DNA of 54,665 bases from positions 1 to 54,665 of the forward strand of contig JBDZVM010000026.1 of NCBI GenBank assembly GCA_040255675.1, in the 5' to 3' direction. How positions within the stretch are numbered: position 1 is the stretch's first letter; each line of letters opens with the position of its first letter. A model generated the notes under the pieces. It was not told where the DNA came from, ran no database searches, and worked only from the letters and a program-made list of their open reading frames with translations. Both the position numbers and the translations under genes were made by a program. The DNA is from JBDZVM01 sp040255675. GTDB taxonomy: Bacteria; Actinomycetota; Actinomycetes; Acidothermales; Acidothermaceae. Below, one piece after another: positions 1 to 8,192 of the stretch.

Positions 1-1
1 C

Positions 2-379
2 GACGAGTGGGAGCGCTACAGCGACTCCGACGGTAAGTCAGGCGGCCAGAAGGAGAAGCTTGCCTACACCATCCTTGCCGCGTCTCTCGCCTACCAGTTC
101 GGTCTCGAGTGGGGTGCGGTGAAGTCGAAAGACTTCCGGTTCGCGGTCATCGACGAGGCATTCGGCCGGGGGTCAGATTCCTCCACGCGCTACGCGCTCG
201 AACTGTTCGCCAAGCTCGGACTTCAGCTCCTCATCGTCACCCCTTTGCAAAAGGTTCACGTGATCGAGCCGTACGTGAAGGCGATTGGCTTCGTCGACAA
301 CCCGACCGGTACCTTCTCGCGGCTCCAGACGATGACGATCGAGGAGTACAGGAATCGTCGAGACGGCGGGTCCTCATGA
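2..379 (+). CDS. jetC: Wadjet ATPase JetC, C-terminal end only
   Basis: This is the C-terminal 125 codons of an SMC/SbcC-like ATPase; the start lies outside the window. Visible are the ABC signature region (SGGQKEKLAY, about residues 13-22 of the fragment), a Walker B strand ending in FAVIDEAF, and the D-loop/H-loop strand LLIVTPLQK. In the Wadjet family JetC is the SMC-like subunit that works with JetA (kleisin), JetB (KITE) and JetD (nuclease) to recognise and cleave circular plasmid DNA. The stop codon overlaps the jetD start in an ATGA, so the two are translationally coupled. The assignment rests on the ATPase motifs together with the JetD-type protein immediately downstream. Confidence 0.85.
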   Translation, partial: DEWERYSDSDGKSGGQKEKLAYTILAASLAYQFGLEWGAVKSKDFRFAVIDEAFGRGSDSSTRYALELFAKLGLQLLIVTPLQKVHVIEPYVKAIGFVDNPTGTFSRLQTMTIEEYRNRRDGGSS

Positions 380-1536
380 CCTACGGTTGGACCACTCCTG
401 ACGACATCGCCGCCAAGGTCCGACGTCGCTGGGACGACGGCACCTTGCTGCGGGCTCACGCGACCAACGCGACCTTCGACCTGATCGACGTCCCGCTACG
501 CGGCCCGAGGCCGTCCGAGATCGGTGACGACCTCGCAGCAGCTCGCGACTGGGTTGCCCTCCTCGACGCGGGACGGCGCGACGACCGCCGGTACGCGCTG
601 ACGTGGCAGGCGATCGGCGGTCGGCGTATAGGCCGAAACGAACTTCCCGTCCGCGCGGTTATCTCCACGTTCGACCAAGCGTGGGCGTTGCTCGGCGTTC
701 GGGGGGCGGTGCGGCAGTTCGACGAGATTCTCGAGCTGGCCGATGGCCACGCGGCCATGCGTACCTGGATCGTGGGTAACCCGCATCGCGCTCTCGAACT
801 CCACAACGATTTCCCCAAACTGCTGGCGGCCTTTACCTGGCTCGACGCCCATCGGAACTCAGGCCGCTACTTGCGAGAGATCAGCGCGCCTGGGGTCGAT
901 ACCAAGTTCGCTGAGAAGCACCGAGTTGTGTTAGCGGCGATGCTCGGCGTGCCGTCGGCAGCCACCGGATTCTTGTCGGCATTGGGACTGAGATCCAAGC
1001 CTGAGTTCGTCCGCTTGCGGCCCGCACTCACGCTCGGTCTCCCCTTGCCCGCGAGCGAACTGGCGATGCGGGCAACTGAACTAGCTGAATTGTCCATCCA
1101 GCCGCGCACGGCGATCGTCGTGGAAAACGAAATCACCTACCTAAGCGTCGACGTACCAAAGGACGGAGTTGTCCTGTGGGGAAAGGGATTCGAGGTCGAC
1201 AGAGTCGGGCGCCTGCCGTGGCTCGCAGAGGTCGACGTCTTGTATTGGGGAGATATCGACACACACGGCTTCGCGATCCTCGACCGGCTGAGAGCGTGGT
1301 TGCCTCAGACTCGCTCAGTCTTGATGGAGCGCGATACCCTGCTGGCTCACCGTGATCGGTGGGTGATCGAAGAGCGCCCAGCGGCGTCATCGCTTCCTCG
1401 CCTGACGCAAGCGGAGCAAGAGCTCTTTGCCGACCTGGTTACTGATGCCCTGGGCGAACGAGTGCGGCTCGAGCAAGAGCGTGTCGACTGGAGCTGGGCC
1501 GAACGGTGCCTCGCCGCGGCAGCCGAATGTCGGTAA
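376..1536 (+). CDS. jetD: Wadjet nuclease subunit JetD (DUF3322/DUF2220)
   Basis: A 386-residue protein with the two JetD parts: an N-terminal DUF3322-type region (about residues 1-190) and a C-terminal DUF2220 TOPRIM-like region. Two TOPRIM signatures are visible. One is a conserved acidic strand containing VVENEITYLSV near residue 250; the other is a DxD-type strand, YWGDIDTHGF, near residue 292. In characterised Wadjet systems JetD is the nuclease that cuts plasmid DNA after loop extrusion by JetABC. I chose the ATG at 376 because it overlaps the jetC stop; the open frame reaches back to 109 only as an out-of-frame shadow of jetC. jetA and jetB are expected upstream, outside the window. 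A damaged second copy of the TOPRIM segment lies at 11237-11306. Confidence 0.9.
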   Translation: MTYGWTTPDDIAAKVRRRWDDGTLLRAHATNATFDLIDVPLRGPRPSEIGDDLAAARDWVALLDAGRRDDRRYALTWQAIGGRRIGRNELPVRAVISTFDQAWALLGVRGAVRQFDEILELADGHAAMRTWIVGNPHRALELHNDFPKLLAAFTWLDAHRNSGRYLREISAPGVDTKFAEKHRVVLAAMLGVPSAATGFLSALGLRSKPEFVRLRPALTLGLPLPASELAMRATELAELSIQPRTAIVVENEITYLSVDVPKDGVVLWGKGFEVDRVGRLPWLAEVDVLYWGDIDTHGFAILDRLRAWLPQTRSVLMERDTLLAHRDRWVIEERPAASSLPRLTQAEQELFADLVTDALGERVRLEQERVDWSWAERCLAAAAECR

Positions 1537-1574
1537 GACCCGGAGGCGATCCACGACGCCTCCCGGCCGCCGCG

Positions 1575-2534
1575 CTACTGCCGCTCGAGGAGCTTTGCCG
1601 CCTGCGCGGTCATCGAGGCGACGACGTCGGCGGCCGGCCGCTCCGCGGTAACGGAGCCGACGCCCTGACCGGCGTAGATGTAGGCGACGTCGTAGTCGCC
1701 AGCGGATTTCGCCCTCGCTAGTTCGGCGGCGGCGTCGGCGTCGGCGGCGAGTGCCGACTCGTGCCCGTGCCAGCGCTGGGTGAATCGGTTGGCTAGCGCC
1801 CGGCCGCAGTACGGCGCTGGCCACGGGATCCGCTGGGCGACGTCGAACACCCGCGTGTAGACCGTCGCGTCGTAACCGGCGGCACATACCGCGGCTCGAG
1901 CCTTCGCCGTATTCGCCGCTTCGGGGCAGGCGAGAAATGCCGTGCCCACCCACACGCCGGCCGCGCCAGCGGCGAGCGCGGCGGCCAGGCCTCTCCCGGT
2001 GACGATGCCGCCGGCGGCGAGGACCGGTACATCCACCCTGTCGAGCACCGCTTGCAGCAGCGGGAAGGTCGACACTCGATCCAGTCCGTGACCGCCCGCC
2101 TCTGAACCGCGCGCCACGATCACATCGACGCCCGCGTCGGCCGCGGCCAGCGCCTCGTCGACGTCGCCGACCTGCGTCGCCACGGTGATGCCCGCGTCTT
2201 GCAGCGGCCGGACGTACGGCCGATAGTCGCCGAAGCTCACCGACACCAACGCGGGCCTCGCGGCGAGAGTCGCGTCGAACTGGCCTGGGTTGCGCGCGAG
2301 CGCCCACGCCATCAAGCCGATACCGAAGGGCCGACCGGACGACGCCGCGGCCCGTGCCTCAAGTCCGACGAAATCGGCGGACGCCGTAGACCCGACGCCG
2401 ATCATTCCCAGCGCGCCGGCGATCGATATAGCCGCGGCCAGCCGCCCTCCGGTCACGCCCGCCATCGGAGCGCCGACAATCGGCGTCCGCAAGGAGAACC
2501 GGTCCGTAAGCCACGTGGGTCTCATGGAGGTCAT
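1575..2534 (-). CDS. Nitronate monooxygenase family flavoprotein
   Basis: A 319-residue TIM-barrel FMN protein of the nitronate monooxygenase / 2-nitropropane dioxygenase family. The N-terminal PIVGAPMAGVTGG segment, the ARGSEAGGH phosphate-binding loop (middle of the protein), the barrel strand VPVLAAGGI and the GVWVGTAFLACPE strand are typical. The family oxidises alkyl nitronates using FMN and O2, but many members have other or unknown substrates. It is the last gene of the minus-strand operon that starts at 8084, 19 nt after the VOC gene, so it is likely co-expressed with the transporter and phosphotransferase-like genes. The substrate cannot be told from sequence. Confidence 0.85.
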   Translation of the reverse strand: MTSMRPTWLTDRFSLRTPIVGAPMAGVTGGRLAAAISIAGALGMIGVGSTASADFVGLEARAAASSGRPFGIGLMAWALARNPGQFDATLAARPALVSVSFGDYRPYVRPLQDAGITVATQVGDVDEALAAADAGVDVIVARGSEAGGHGLDRVSTFPLLQAVLDRVDVPVLAAGGIVTGRGLAAALAAGAAGVWVGTAFLACPEAANTAKARAAVCAAGYDATVYTRVFDVAQRIPWPAPYCGRALANRFTQRWHGHESALAADADAAAELARAKSAGDYDVAYIYAGQGVGSVTAERPAADVVASMTAQAAKLLERQ

Positions 2535-2553
2535 TGTTGCCCGAGCGGCCGAT

Positions 2554-2958
2554 TCAGCCCCGGGGAGGCACCGCCATCAGCTCGAGCTGGACATTGTCGG
2601 GATCACGGAACACGAGCACCGAGTAGCCAGGCTGGTCCGAGATGGGTGAGTGCGGGACGCCGAACTCGCGCAGGCGCTCCTGCCACCGGTCGAGATCGGC
2701 GCGGCTCGGCACGAGGAATGAGACGTGATCCAGACCCGTGCGCGTCTCCGAAAAGCGCTCACCCGTGTTGGTCGGGTGAATGTGCAGGCCGATGCATAGG
2801 GAGAAGTCCGGCTTGCCGATGAGCACATAGCTGGAGCCGTCGGCGAGGGTTTGGTCCAGCAGCTTTCCCAGCTCGAACACGTTCGTGTACCACGGCACGC
2901 TGCGTTCGAGATCGGTGACCGTGATCGATACATGGTTGATGGCAGTGATGTCGGGCAT
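2554..2958 (-). CDS. VOC (glyoxalase/dioxygenase-fold) family protein
   Basis: A 134-residue vicinal-oxygen-chelate protein with two beta-alpha-beta-beta-beta modules: INHVSITVTDLERSVPWY at the N-terminus, GLDHVSFLV in the middle and FRDPDNVQLELM at the end. The two His and the final Glu are the usual metal-ligand positions. Members include glyoxalase I, extradiol dioxygenases and antibiotic-binding resistance proteins. The start at 2958 is preceded by an AAAGGA ribosome binding site. The open frame extends further upstream only as antisense of the HXXEE gene. It sits inside the operon between the HXXEE membrane protein (26 nt upstream) and the flavoprotein, consistent with a tailoring or resistance role (inference). 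Confidence 0.85.
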   Translation of the reverse strand: MPDITAINHVSITVTDLERSVPWYTNVFELGKLLDQTLADGSSYVLIGKPDFSLCIGLHIHPTNTGERFSETRTGLDHVSFLVPSRADLDRWQERLREFGVPHSPISDQPGYSVLVFRDPDNVQLELMAVPPRG

Positions 2959-2984
2959 GGAGGCATCCTTTCTTCTGTCTTTGG

Positions 2985-3626
2985 CTATACACCTTGCTGA
3001 ATCTTGTTCGCCGCCCGACGCATGCGCATCCTCATGGCCAGCGGTAGGGCGGTGATGCTGAGGCCCGCCGCCGCGGCCGCCACGCCGGTTCGGCGGCTGA
3101 GGCGCCCCGAGCTTCGGATCCAGCGCACCGCGGCGACCGCGTGCGGTGCCATGAGAATCGCGGCGGTCGCGACGCCCGGGTTGTAGCGGCGTTTGCGCAG
3201 TGCCAATCCCGTATGCAGCGCGACGTTGCCGGCTTCGAGCCACAGCACCGCCGCCGCTGGCGCCGGCGTTCGTCGCCAGGCGAGCAGGCCGGTGATCGCG
3301 CTAATCCAGCCGACGCTGACATTGAGATGGAAGCCATCCCGCACGGTCAACGGCCAGTCCGGCTTGTCGCTGCCGAGCACGCGCTGGTTGGCGAAAGGCA
3401 GAAAGCCACCGGGCCACACCCATTCCTCGGTTTGATGGCTCACCAAGATCGGCAGCGCCAGGCCGGCCACCCAGCGGCCGTCCTCGGCGAGCCAGCGGCG
3501 TCCGACCAATGCCGCCGCCCACGTGGGCACAGTCATCATGGCCGCCGCCCACGGCCAGCGGCCGTACGTGTTCACCGACGCAGTGCGCGCCGCGCGCGAT
3601 GCTGAGGGCTTAGTCGCGGTCGCCAC
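2985..3626 (-). CDS. HXXEE domain membrane protein
   Basis: A 213-residue hydrophobic protein with the signature His-Gln-Thr-Glu-Glu (about residues 64-68, in VSHQTEEWVWPGGF), which names the HXXEE family. A second conserved block has a His in a membrane segment (NVALHTGLALRKRRYNPG). There are about five predicted hydrophobic stretches and a basic C-terminus. The family's biochemical function is unknown; the conserved His/Glu residues suggest metal binding or catalysis in the membrane. The start overlaps the 3' end of the truncated hydrolase gene by 17 nt, so it belongs to the same operon. Confidence 0.75.
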   Translation of the reverse strand: MATATKPSASRAARTASVNTYGRWPWAAAMMTVPTWAAALVGRRWLAEDGRWVAGLALPILVSHQTEEWVWPGGFLPFANQRVLGSDKPDWPLTVRDGFHLNVSVGWISAITGLLAWRRTPAPAAAVLWLEAGNVALHTGLALRKRRYNPGVATAAILMAPHAVAAVRWIRSSGRLSRRTGVAAAAAGLSITALPLAMRMRMRRAANKIQQGV

Positions 3627-4218
3627 GTCTGCCTCCTTGGTCGGCCAGATCAGGTCGTCCTAGAGCCGGGTCGGGTGTGGCCTCGAGGAGGCGATCCACT
3701 CCGGGCTGTTGCCTGACCCAACGGACGACGGCACGGACGTTTTGCTCGGTGTTGGGCGCGAACACCACGCAGGCGGTGTCCGTGTCAAGGAGCGGAGCGG
3801 CGATCTGCCAGTAGCTGGATTCCGCAGTCGCGCAGCCGTCGACCGGCCACAGCACGGTCACCGCGATGTTCACCCCGCCGGAGGGCATGAACAGGTAACC
3901 GGTGACCTCGCCGTCGCCGACGTCGAGCGCGAACGGCGTCGTCACGTGCGGCAGCGAAGGAAGGGCAGTTCGGAACGCGCCCACATGCGCATCCTCGAGC
4001 CGACGGCGCTCGGCCATGCTTGGCGTCGTCCCGGAAAGCGCCAGCCAGTAGTACTGAGAAGCCATGAGGTAGCTGCGGCACGCGTTCGCGAAGTTGTCCG
4101 ACTCCAGCTCGGCGTCGCCGCGGCGCATCGACCGGTCTCCGGCGACCGACCAGTGTCGAGTCCAAGCGTCCATTGATTTCTTTGCCCATGCCTGTCTCGC
4201 GACGCACGCGTCTCGCAT
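3610..4218 (-). CDS. N-terminal part of an alpha/beta hydrolase, truncated before the catalytic Ser
   Basis: A 202-residue protein resembling the helical cap and first strands of FrsA / 2,6-dihydropseudooxynicotine-hydrolase-type alpha/beta hydrolases: a YLMASQYYWLAL helix, then beta-strands with VTGYLFMPSGG and VTVLWPVDG. It ends just after VVRWVRQQPGVD, where family members normally continue into the GxSxG nucleophile elbow. No such motif is present and the next gene begins at once, so the catalytic half is missing. The start lies 5 nt after the MFS stop. It may be a decaying remnant, or a non-catalytic protein kept for translational coupling. The ATG at 4173 (MDAWTRHW) is an alternative start. 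Confidence 0.55.
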   Translation of the reverse strand: MRDACVARQAWAKKSMDAWTRHWSVAGDRSMRRGDAELESDNFANACRSYLMASQYYWLALSGTTPSMAERRRLEDAHVGAFRTALPSLPHVTTPFALDVGDGEVTGYLFMPSGGVNIAVTVLWPVDGCATAESSYWQIAAPLLDTDTACVVFAPNTEQNVRAVVRWVRQQPGVDRLLEATPDPALGRPDLADQGGRRGDRD

Positions 4219-4223
4219 GGCCG

Positions 4224-5597
4224 TCAGCGTCGTCCGGCGTCCTCACGTGAACCTCTCATCGAGCGGGTGCGGTCGAGTGCCGCCACGCAGACGAGGCAGC
4301 AGAACAGGACGGCGAGAAAGATCACCAGCATGACGCGGTGTGAGGACAGCACCTGGTTGTGGCTACCGCCGAGATCGAGCGTGCGCGCCAGGACGGCGAC
4401 GCCCGCGATGCCGCCGAGGTAGCGCGTCGACGAACTGACCCCAGCGGCCATGCCGCTGCGCGCGCGGTCGACGGCGCCGAGCGAGGCGTTTTGGGCGGCC
4501 GGGTTGGCCAGTCCAAGCCCGGCCCCGAACACGGCGAGCGGCAACCGCAGGTCGGCGGCGCCGTGCGGCTCGCTCACCAGCGCGAGCATGACGCCGCCGA
4601 TGCACGCGAGCGTGCCGGCCAGCGCGACCAGCCGCGACCCGTACACGTCGACCAGACGCCCGGCGACGAGTGAGGTGGCAACCATCGCGAGCATCATGAA
4701 AACCAGCAGCTGGCCGGTGGCGGCTGAGTTCAGACCGAATAGCTGGGCCGTCAGCAGCGGGATCTCGAACAGCAGCGCGTACATCACCAGGTTCAGCAGC
4801 GCGATCAGCGCCGTCCCAGCGCTGAATCGCGCCGAGCGAAAGAGCGAAAACGCGACAACCGGGTCGGGGCTTCGCCGTTCCCACCAAGCGAACAAAACGA
4901 GCAGCAGCACTCCGACGGCAAGTGAGAGGACGACGAACGAGCCGCGCGCCTCGACACCGGACACCAGGGCGACGAGCGCGACGGTGAGCAGACTCGCCCC
5001 GCGCACGTCGAACGGGTGCGATGTCGTCGTGGCGGCGCGGTGCCGGTAACCGGAGCCGACGAGCAGCGCCGAGCAGACGAGCACCGGCAGATTCACCACG
5101 AACACGCTTCGCCAGCCGAACGCGGACACCAGCACGCCACCGACGATCGGGCCGACGCCGGCCGCGAGCGACATCACGGCGCCGTAGCTGCCGTACGCGC
5201 GTGCCCGGCGCTCTGCCGGCAGTTCCGAGCGCAGCACGGCGAGCGCGGCCGGTACGACAAGTGCGGCACCGGCCGCGATGATCACTCGAGAACAAGCGAG
5301 TAGCACGACGTCCGGTGCTAGGGCGCCGAGTACCGCGCCGGCGGCGATCAGCAACTGGCCGGTGCCGAACGCCCGCCATTGGCCGGTTCGGTCGCCGAAC
5401 TTGCCGCCCACGCTTTGCAGCGCGATCGCGGCGACCAGATACGTCGCGACGAGCGCCTGTGTCACGCTGCCCGGTGCGGCTTCGAAGCCGTCCGCGATGC
5501 TCGGCAGGGCTACCGCGATCATGGTCGAGTTCAGCGGCATCAGCGCCGCGCTGAGGCAGACCGCGAGCAGCTGCCGGGTGCCGGATCGGTCAGGCAC
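4224..5597 (-). CDS. MFS drug-type exporter
   Basis: A 457-residue major facilitator with the N-terminal pattern of drug:H+ antiporters. It has ALMPLNSTMIAVALPSI in helix 1, a motif-A-like loop (GKFGDRTGQWRAFG) and a motif-C-like GVGPIVGGVLVSAFGWR in helix 5. Twelve to fourteen hydrophobic segments can be counted. Such proteins export small hydrophobic compounds across the cytoplasmic membrane. The start overlaps the stop of the upstream ATP-binding gene by 8 nt. An exporter inside a SARP-controlled operon with a phosphotransferase-like enzyme suggests compound export or self-resistance (inference). Confidence 0.85.
   Translation of the reverse strand: MPDRSGTRQLLAVCLSAALMPLNSTMIAVALPSIADGFEAAPGSVTQALVATYLVAAIALQSVGGKFGDRTGQWRAFGTGQLLIAAGAVLGALAPDVVLLACSRVIIAAGAALVVPAALAVLRSELPAERRARAYGSYGAVMSLAAGVGPIVGGVLVSAFGWRSVFVVNLPVLVCSALLVGSGYRHRAATTTSHPFDVRGASLLTVALVALVSGVEARGSFVVLSLAVGVLLLVLFAWWERRSPDPVVAFSLFRSARFSAGTALIALLNLVMYALLFEIPLLTAQLFGLNSAATGQLLVFMMLAMVATSLVAGRLVDVYGSRLVALAGTLACIGGVMLALVSEPHGAADLRLPLAVFGAGLGLANPAAQNASLGAVDRARSGMAAGVSSSTRYLGGIAGVAVLARTLDLGGSHNQVLSSHRVMLVIFLAVLFCCLVCVAALDRTRSMRGSREDAGRR
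4241..4258 (-). promoter_or_regulatory. Candidate SARP operator copy 1 (heptamer direct repeat)
   Basis: Read on the minus strand this is TGAGAGG-TTCA-CGTGAGG: two related heptamers whose starts are 11 bp apart, the architecture bound by SARP regulators. It ends 22 nt upstream of the hydrolase-fragment start at 4218 and lies inside the last codons of the MFS gene. The 21-bp stretch 4241-4261 matches 8128-8148 with a single mismatch. Confidence 0.5.
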
Positions 5598-6414
5598 GCG
5601 TGATGGGGCGCCGTTGCAACAAGAAGAGCTGGTCGCCGCGAAACGCGAACTCGATGTCGTGCTCGGTCGAGCAGAAGGCGACGTCGCAGTGCAGCGCTAG
5701 CGCGTGCAGGGCGGCGAGTTCCGCGTCGCCCAGGCACGGCAAACCGGCGAACTCGGGCGTCATTGGCTCCTCGAACGTCCCACCGGTTTCCGCGCGCCGG
5801 ATCGCGAGATCCTTGTCGCCGATGCCGCGCTCGGTCAGTCGACCGTCGGTGTCGAGCACGTACCGGTCCGGCGTCACCAGCCCGGCCACCACCGATTCGC
5901 CCAGCCCCCAGCTCGCCTCGATGACCCGCTCTCGCGCGCCCGTAACCGGATTACGGGTGAACATGACGCCTGCCGCGTCGGCGTCGACGAGTTCTTGGAC
6001 GATCACCGCCATTCGGATAGGCGTGTCGAGCCCGCGCTGGTCGCGGTAGGACAGCGCGCCCGGCTCGCGTGCCGACGCGTGCACCTCGCGGACGGCCGCG
6101 GCGATCGCGAGGGCGCCGCGCACGCCGAGCAGCGACAGATGCACACCGGCGAAGCTGGACGCTGCCGAGTCTTCGCCGACCGCACTGGACCGTACGGCTC
6201 GCGGTGCGTCGTCGATACCGCCGGCCGCAAGCTCGGCAGCGAAGCGATCGGATGCTTTCGCATCCGCGCAGATCGAGGACACGAGCTCGTGCGAGAGCGC
6301 CAGCCCGTCAGGCACCGGTAATCCGGCGCGTAGCGCCGCGCCCAGCTGTGTCGCCTTGGGCCCGAAGGTCTCGGGATCGATGGCGTCGGCGAGCTTCGCC
6401 AGGCCCGCCATCAC
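5590..6414 (-). CDS. PEP/pyruvate-binding (ATP-grasp) domain protein, phosphotransferase ATP half
   Basis: A 274-residue stand-alone N-terminal domain of the PPDK/PEP-synthase/rifampin-phosphotransferase superfamily. Visible are RSSAVGEDSAASSFAG, VIVQELVDADAAGVMFTRNP, ASWGLGESVVAG and the domain-ending LLQRRPIT. In the family this ATP-grasp domain phosphorylates the His of a separate swivelling domain. Here that domain is encoded by the preceding gene (6411-8084), with an ATGA start/stop overlap. The combined length (274+557) is close to single-chain rifampin phosphotransferases, so the two proteins probably form one enzyme. PEP synthase or a transferase for another small molecule are the alternatives. 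Confidence 0.85.
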   Translation of the reverse strand: MMAGLAKLADAIDPETFGPKATQLGAALRAGLPVPDGLALSHELVSSICADAKASDRFAAELAAGGIDDAPRAVRSSAVGEDSAASSFAGVHLSLLGVRGALAIAAAVREVHASAREPGALSYRDQRGLDTPIRMAVIVQELVDADAAGVMFTRNPVTGARERVIEASWGLGESVVAGLVTPDRYVLDTDGRLTERGIGDKDLAIRRAETGGTFEEPMTPEFAGLPCLGDAELAALHALALHCDVAFCSTEHDIEFAFRGDQLFLLQRRPITRA

Positions 6415-8084
6415 AGCAACCTGACCTCGCCGGTGCTGCCGTCGACCCGCACCCGGGCGCCGTCAACGATCTTTGCCGTCGCCTCGCGGGTACCGACGAT
6501 GCCGGGAATGCCGTACTCGCGAGCAACGATGGCGGCGTGCGAGAGCTGGCCGCCGCGGTCGGTGACGATCGCCCCGAGCAGCGGGAGCACGACGTTGAAG
6601 TGCGGCGACGTCATCCGAGTGACCAGCACATCGCCTTGCTGAATGCGCTCGAAGTCCGCGCTATCGTGCACGACCCGTGCCGGACCCTCGTAGACCCCGC
6701 TGTTCACCGCGAGCCCGCGCAGCACGGTCTCGCTGTTCGGGGTGTCGGGCACGTTGAAGATGTGCGTGAACAACGCGTTGACCGCACTGGCCGGCCGCCG
6801 GGCCGCTGCCGGCAATACGCCGACCTCCGGTGGCGGTGCCGGCTTGGCGCGCAGGAACGGTGGTGCGTTATCGATCGTCTGCGTGTTGCGCCAGGCAACC
6901 CGGGCGGCGACCTCGTTGCTATCCGGGCCACGCCCGTCGACCAGCAGCGACCGGCATTCGGTGGCATCGAGGTACGTTCCGTGCTCGGCCGCGGCCAGCT
7001 TGCCTCGCGCGTGCAGGCGCCGGCCGGCCTCGAGCAACGCGCGCCGCGCCAGCCCGGTGGCCCACGCGTCGCTGTACGCGCTGCGCTCGTCACGCAGCCG
7101 GTTGGTCAGCCGAGCCTCGACGAGCCGATCGTCGAACTCGTCGAGATGCTGAGCAGGAATCTTGGCGCGCAGCCGGGTGAGGCCGTCCGTGGCGCTCTTG
7201 CTCGTGTAGCTGCCCTCGACGGCGGCCCGCAGCGTGCCCACGAGCATGGCGGGCAACTCGCCGGCGTTCGCATCCGCGGGGTCGTAGCCGACGCTGCGGT
7301 AGCGGACCGTGTCGAGGTAGGCGCGCACGTGCTGGCCGGCGTCCGGGTCGGCGCAAAGCGCGTCGAGTACAGACTCCGGCGAACCGCTGCCGCGCAACTG
7401 TGCGCGGGCCGGATCGCTTGCGGTGATTGCCTTGCCCGCGGCGTCGAGCTCCTCGGCGGCGAAACCCCGCGAGACCTGCGAGGTGCCCTGCAAAACCCCG
7501 AGCACTTCACCGGCCGAGACGTCGGCCCACTCGGTCGCGCCGGCCACCAGGTCGCCGACCGCGATCGACGACGGCACGGTCAAGTTGTGGTGCAGGTACA
7601 GCATCTTGATGAGGTGCTCGTGACACCGATCGAGGTGGTCGGCGAGCTCGGCGTCGGACAGCGCGGCTACGTCGACCGCTTGGATTGCCCGGTGCGCGGC
7701 AATCGCGGCCGGTTTGTCGACGTCGTCCCATTGCTGCAGCTCCGCGCGCCACCGGCGTTCGGCGAAGGCGCGCGTTGACAGTGCGATGCGCGCGCGCAGC
7801 TTCGGGTGCACGCGCGCCAGCAGCCAGAGCACCGGCTTGGGCGGTGGGCCCATGGCGCCCTTGGGAGCGCCCACCGCGACCGGTTGCAGGTACATGAACC
7901 CGTTCACCACCTGCCAGTCCAGGTGGTCGAGCAGCAGTCCGTATCGCGCGCACCCGGCGGCGAAGCCGCGCGCCGCGCCTTCCGTGTACGGCCGCTGTAC
8001 GAATCGGCTCAGGGGTCGGCTGAAGTGCGCCGACTCGATCTCCCACGGGCCTTTACCGGGGGCTTCCCACGTGTTCGCATTCAT
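6411..8084 (-). CDS. PEP-utilizing enzyme with swivelling phosphohistidine domain (split phosphotransferase)
   Basis: A 557-residue protein. The last ~100 residues are a PEP-utilizers swivelling domain with the phosphorylatable His in GGQLSHAAIVAREYG, followed by IPGIVGT. The first ~440 residues are mostly helical and correspond in position and size to the substrate-binding domain of rifampin phosphotransferases; I recognise no motif fixing the substrate. The gene is first in the seven-gene operon and overlaps the ATP-grasp gene by 4 nt. Gene order (substrate+His first, ATP domain second) is the reverse of the domain order in single-chain enzymes. The ATG at 8084 follows an AAGGAAG ribosome binding site, and a candidate SARP site lies 43 nt further upstream. 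Confidence 0.8.
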   Translation of the reverse strand: MNANTWEAPGKGPWEIESAHFSRPLSRFVQRPYTEGAARGFAAGCARYGLLLDHLDWQVVNGFMYLQPVAVGAPKGAMGPPPKPVLWLLARVHPKLRARIALSTRAFAERRWRAELQQWDDVDKPAAIAAHRAIQAVDVAALSDAELADHLDRCHEHLIKMLYLHHNLTVPSSIAVGDLVAGATEWADVSAGEVLGVLQGTSQVSRGFAAEELDAAGKAITASDPARAQLRGSGSPESVLDALCADPDAGQHVRAYLDTVRYRSVGYDPADANAGELPAMLVGTLRAAVEGSYTSKSATDGLTRLRAKIPAQHLDEFDDRLVEARLTNRLRDERSAYSDAWATGLARRALLEAGRRLHARGKLAAAEHGTYLDATECRSLLVDGRGPDSNEVAARVAWRNTQTIDNAPPFLRAKPAPPPEVGVLPAAARRPASAVNALFTHIFNVPDTPNSETVLRGLAVNSGVYEGPARVVHDSADFERIQQGDVLVTRMTSPHFNVVLPLLGAIVTDRGGQLSHAAIVAREYGIPGIVGTREATAKIVDGARVRVDGSTGEVRLL

Positions 8085-8127
8085 CGCGCTTCCTTTGCTC
8101 CAGCTCGGAAGGAGCGTGGACCTTGAG

Positions 8128-8145
8128 CCTCACATGAACCTCTCA
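8128..8145 (-). promoter_or_regulatory. Candidate SARP operator copy 2 (heptamer direct repeat)
   Basis: On the minus strand the sequence is TGAGAGG-TTCA-TGTGAGG: heptamers agreeing at 6 of 7 positions with an 11-bp period. It lies between the divergent SARP gene (start 8193) and the first operon gene (start 8084), where a pathway-specific activator would bind. The motif is repeated almost perfectly at 4241-4258. Binding by the neighbouring SARP is inference. Confidence 0.55.
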
Positions 8146-8180
8146 TCGCGACCGCGGACGTCGCGGGGCGCGTCTCCCGA

Positions 8181-8186
8181 TATGTT
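8181..8186 (+). promoter_or_regulatory. -10 element of a probable leaderless SARP transcript
   Basis: TATGTT lies 6 nt before the GTG start at 8193, which would place the transcription start at or next to the start codon. There is no convincing Shine-Dalgarno sequence, fitting a leaderless mRNA, which is common in actinobacteria. No clear -35 box is visible. Confidence 0.45.
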
Positions 8187-8192
8187 TCGGGG

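Noticed and set aside
4363..5379. 338-codon frame on the same strand as the MFS gene
   Set aside because: Another frame of the MFS gene; Arg-rich with no membrane pattern.
6069..7778. 569-codon plus-strand open frame
   Set aside because: It is antisense to the two phosphotransferase genes and its Arg/Pro/Ala-rich translation shows no motif; long antisense frames are common in GC-rich DNA.
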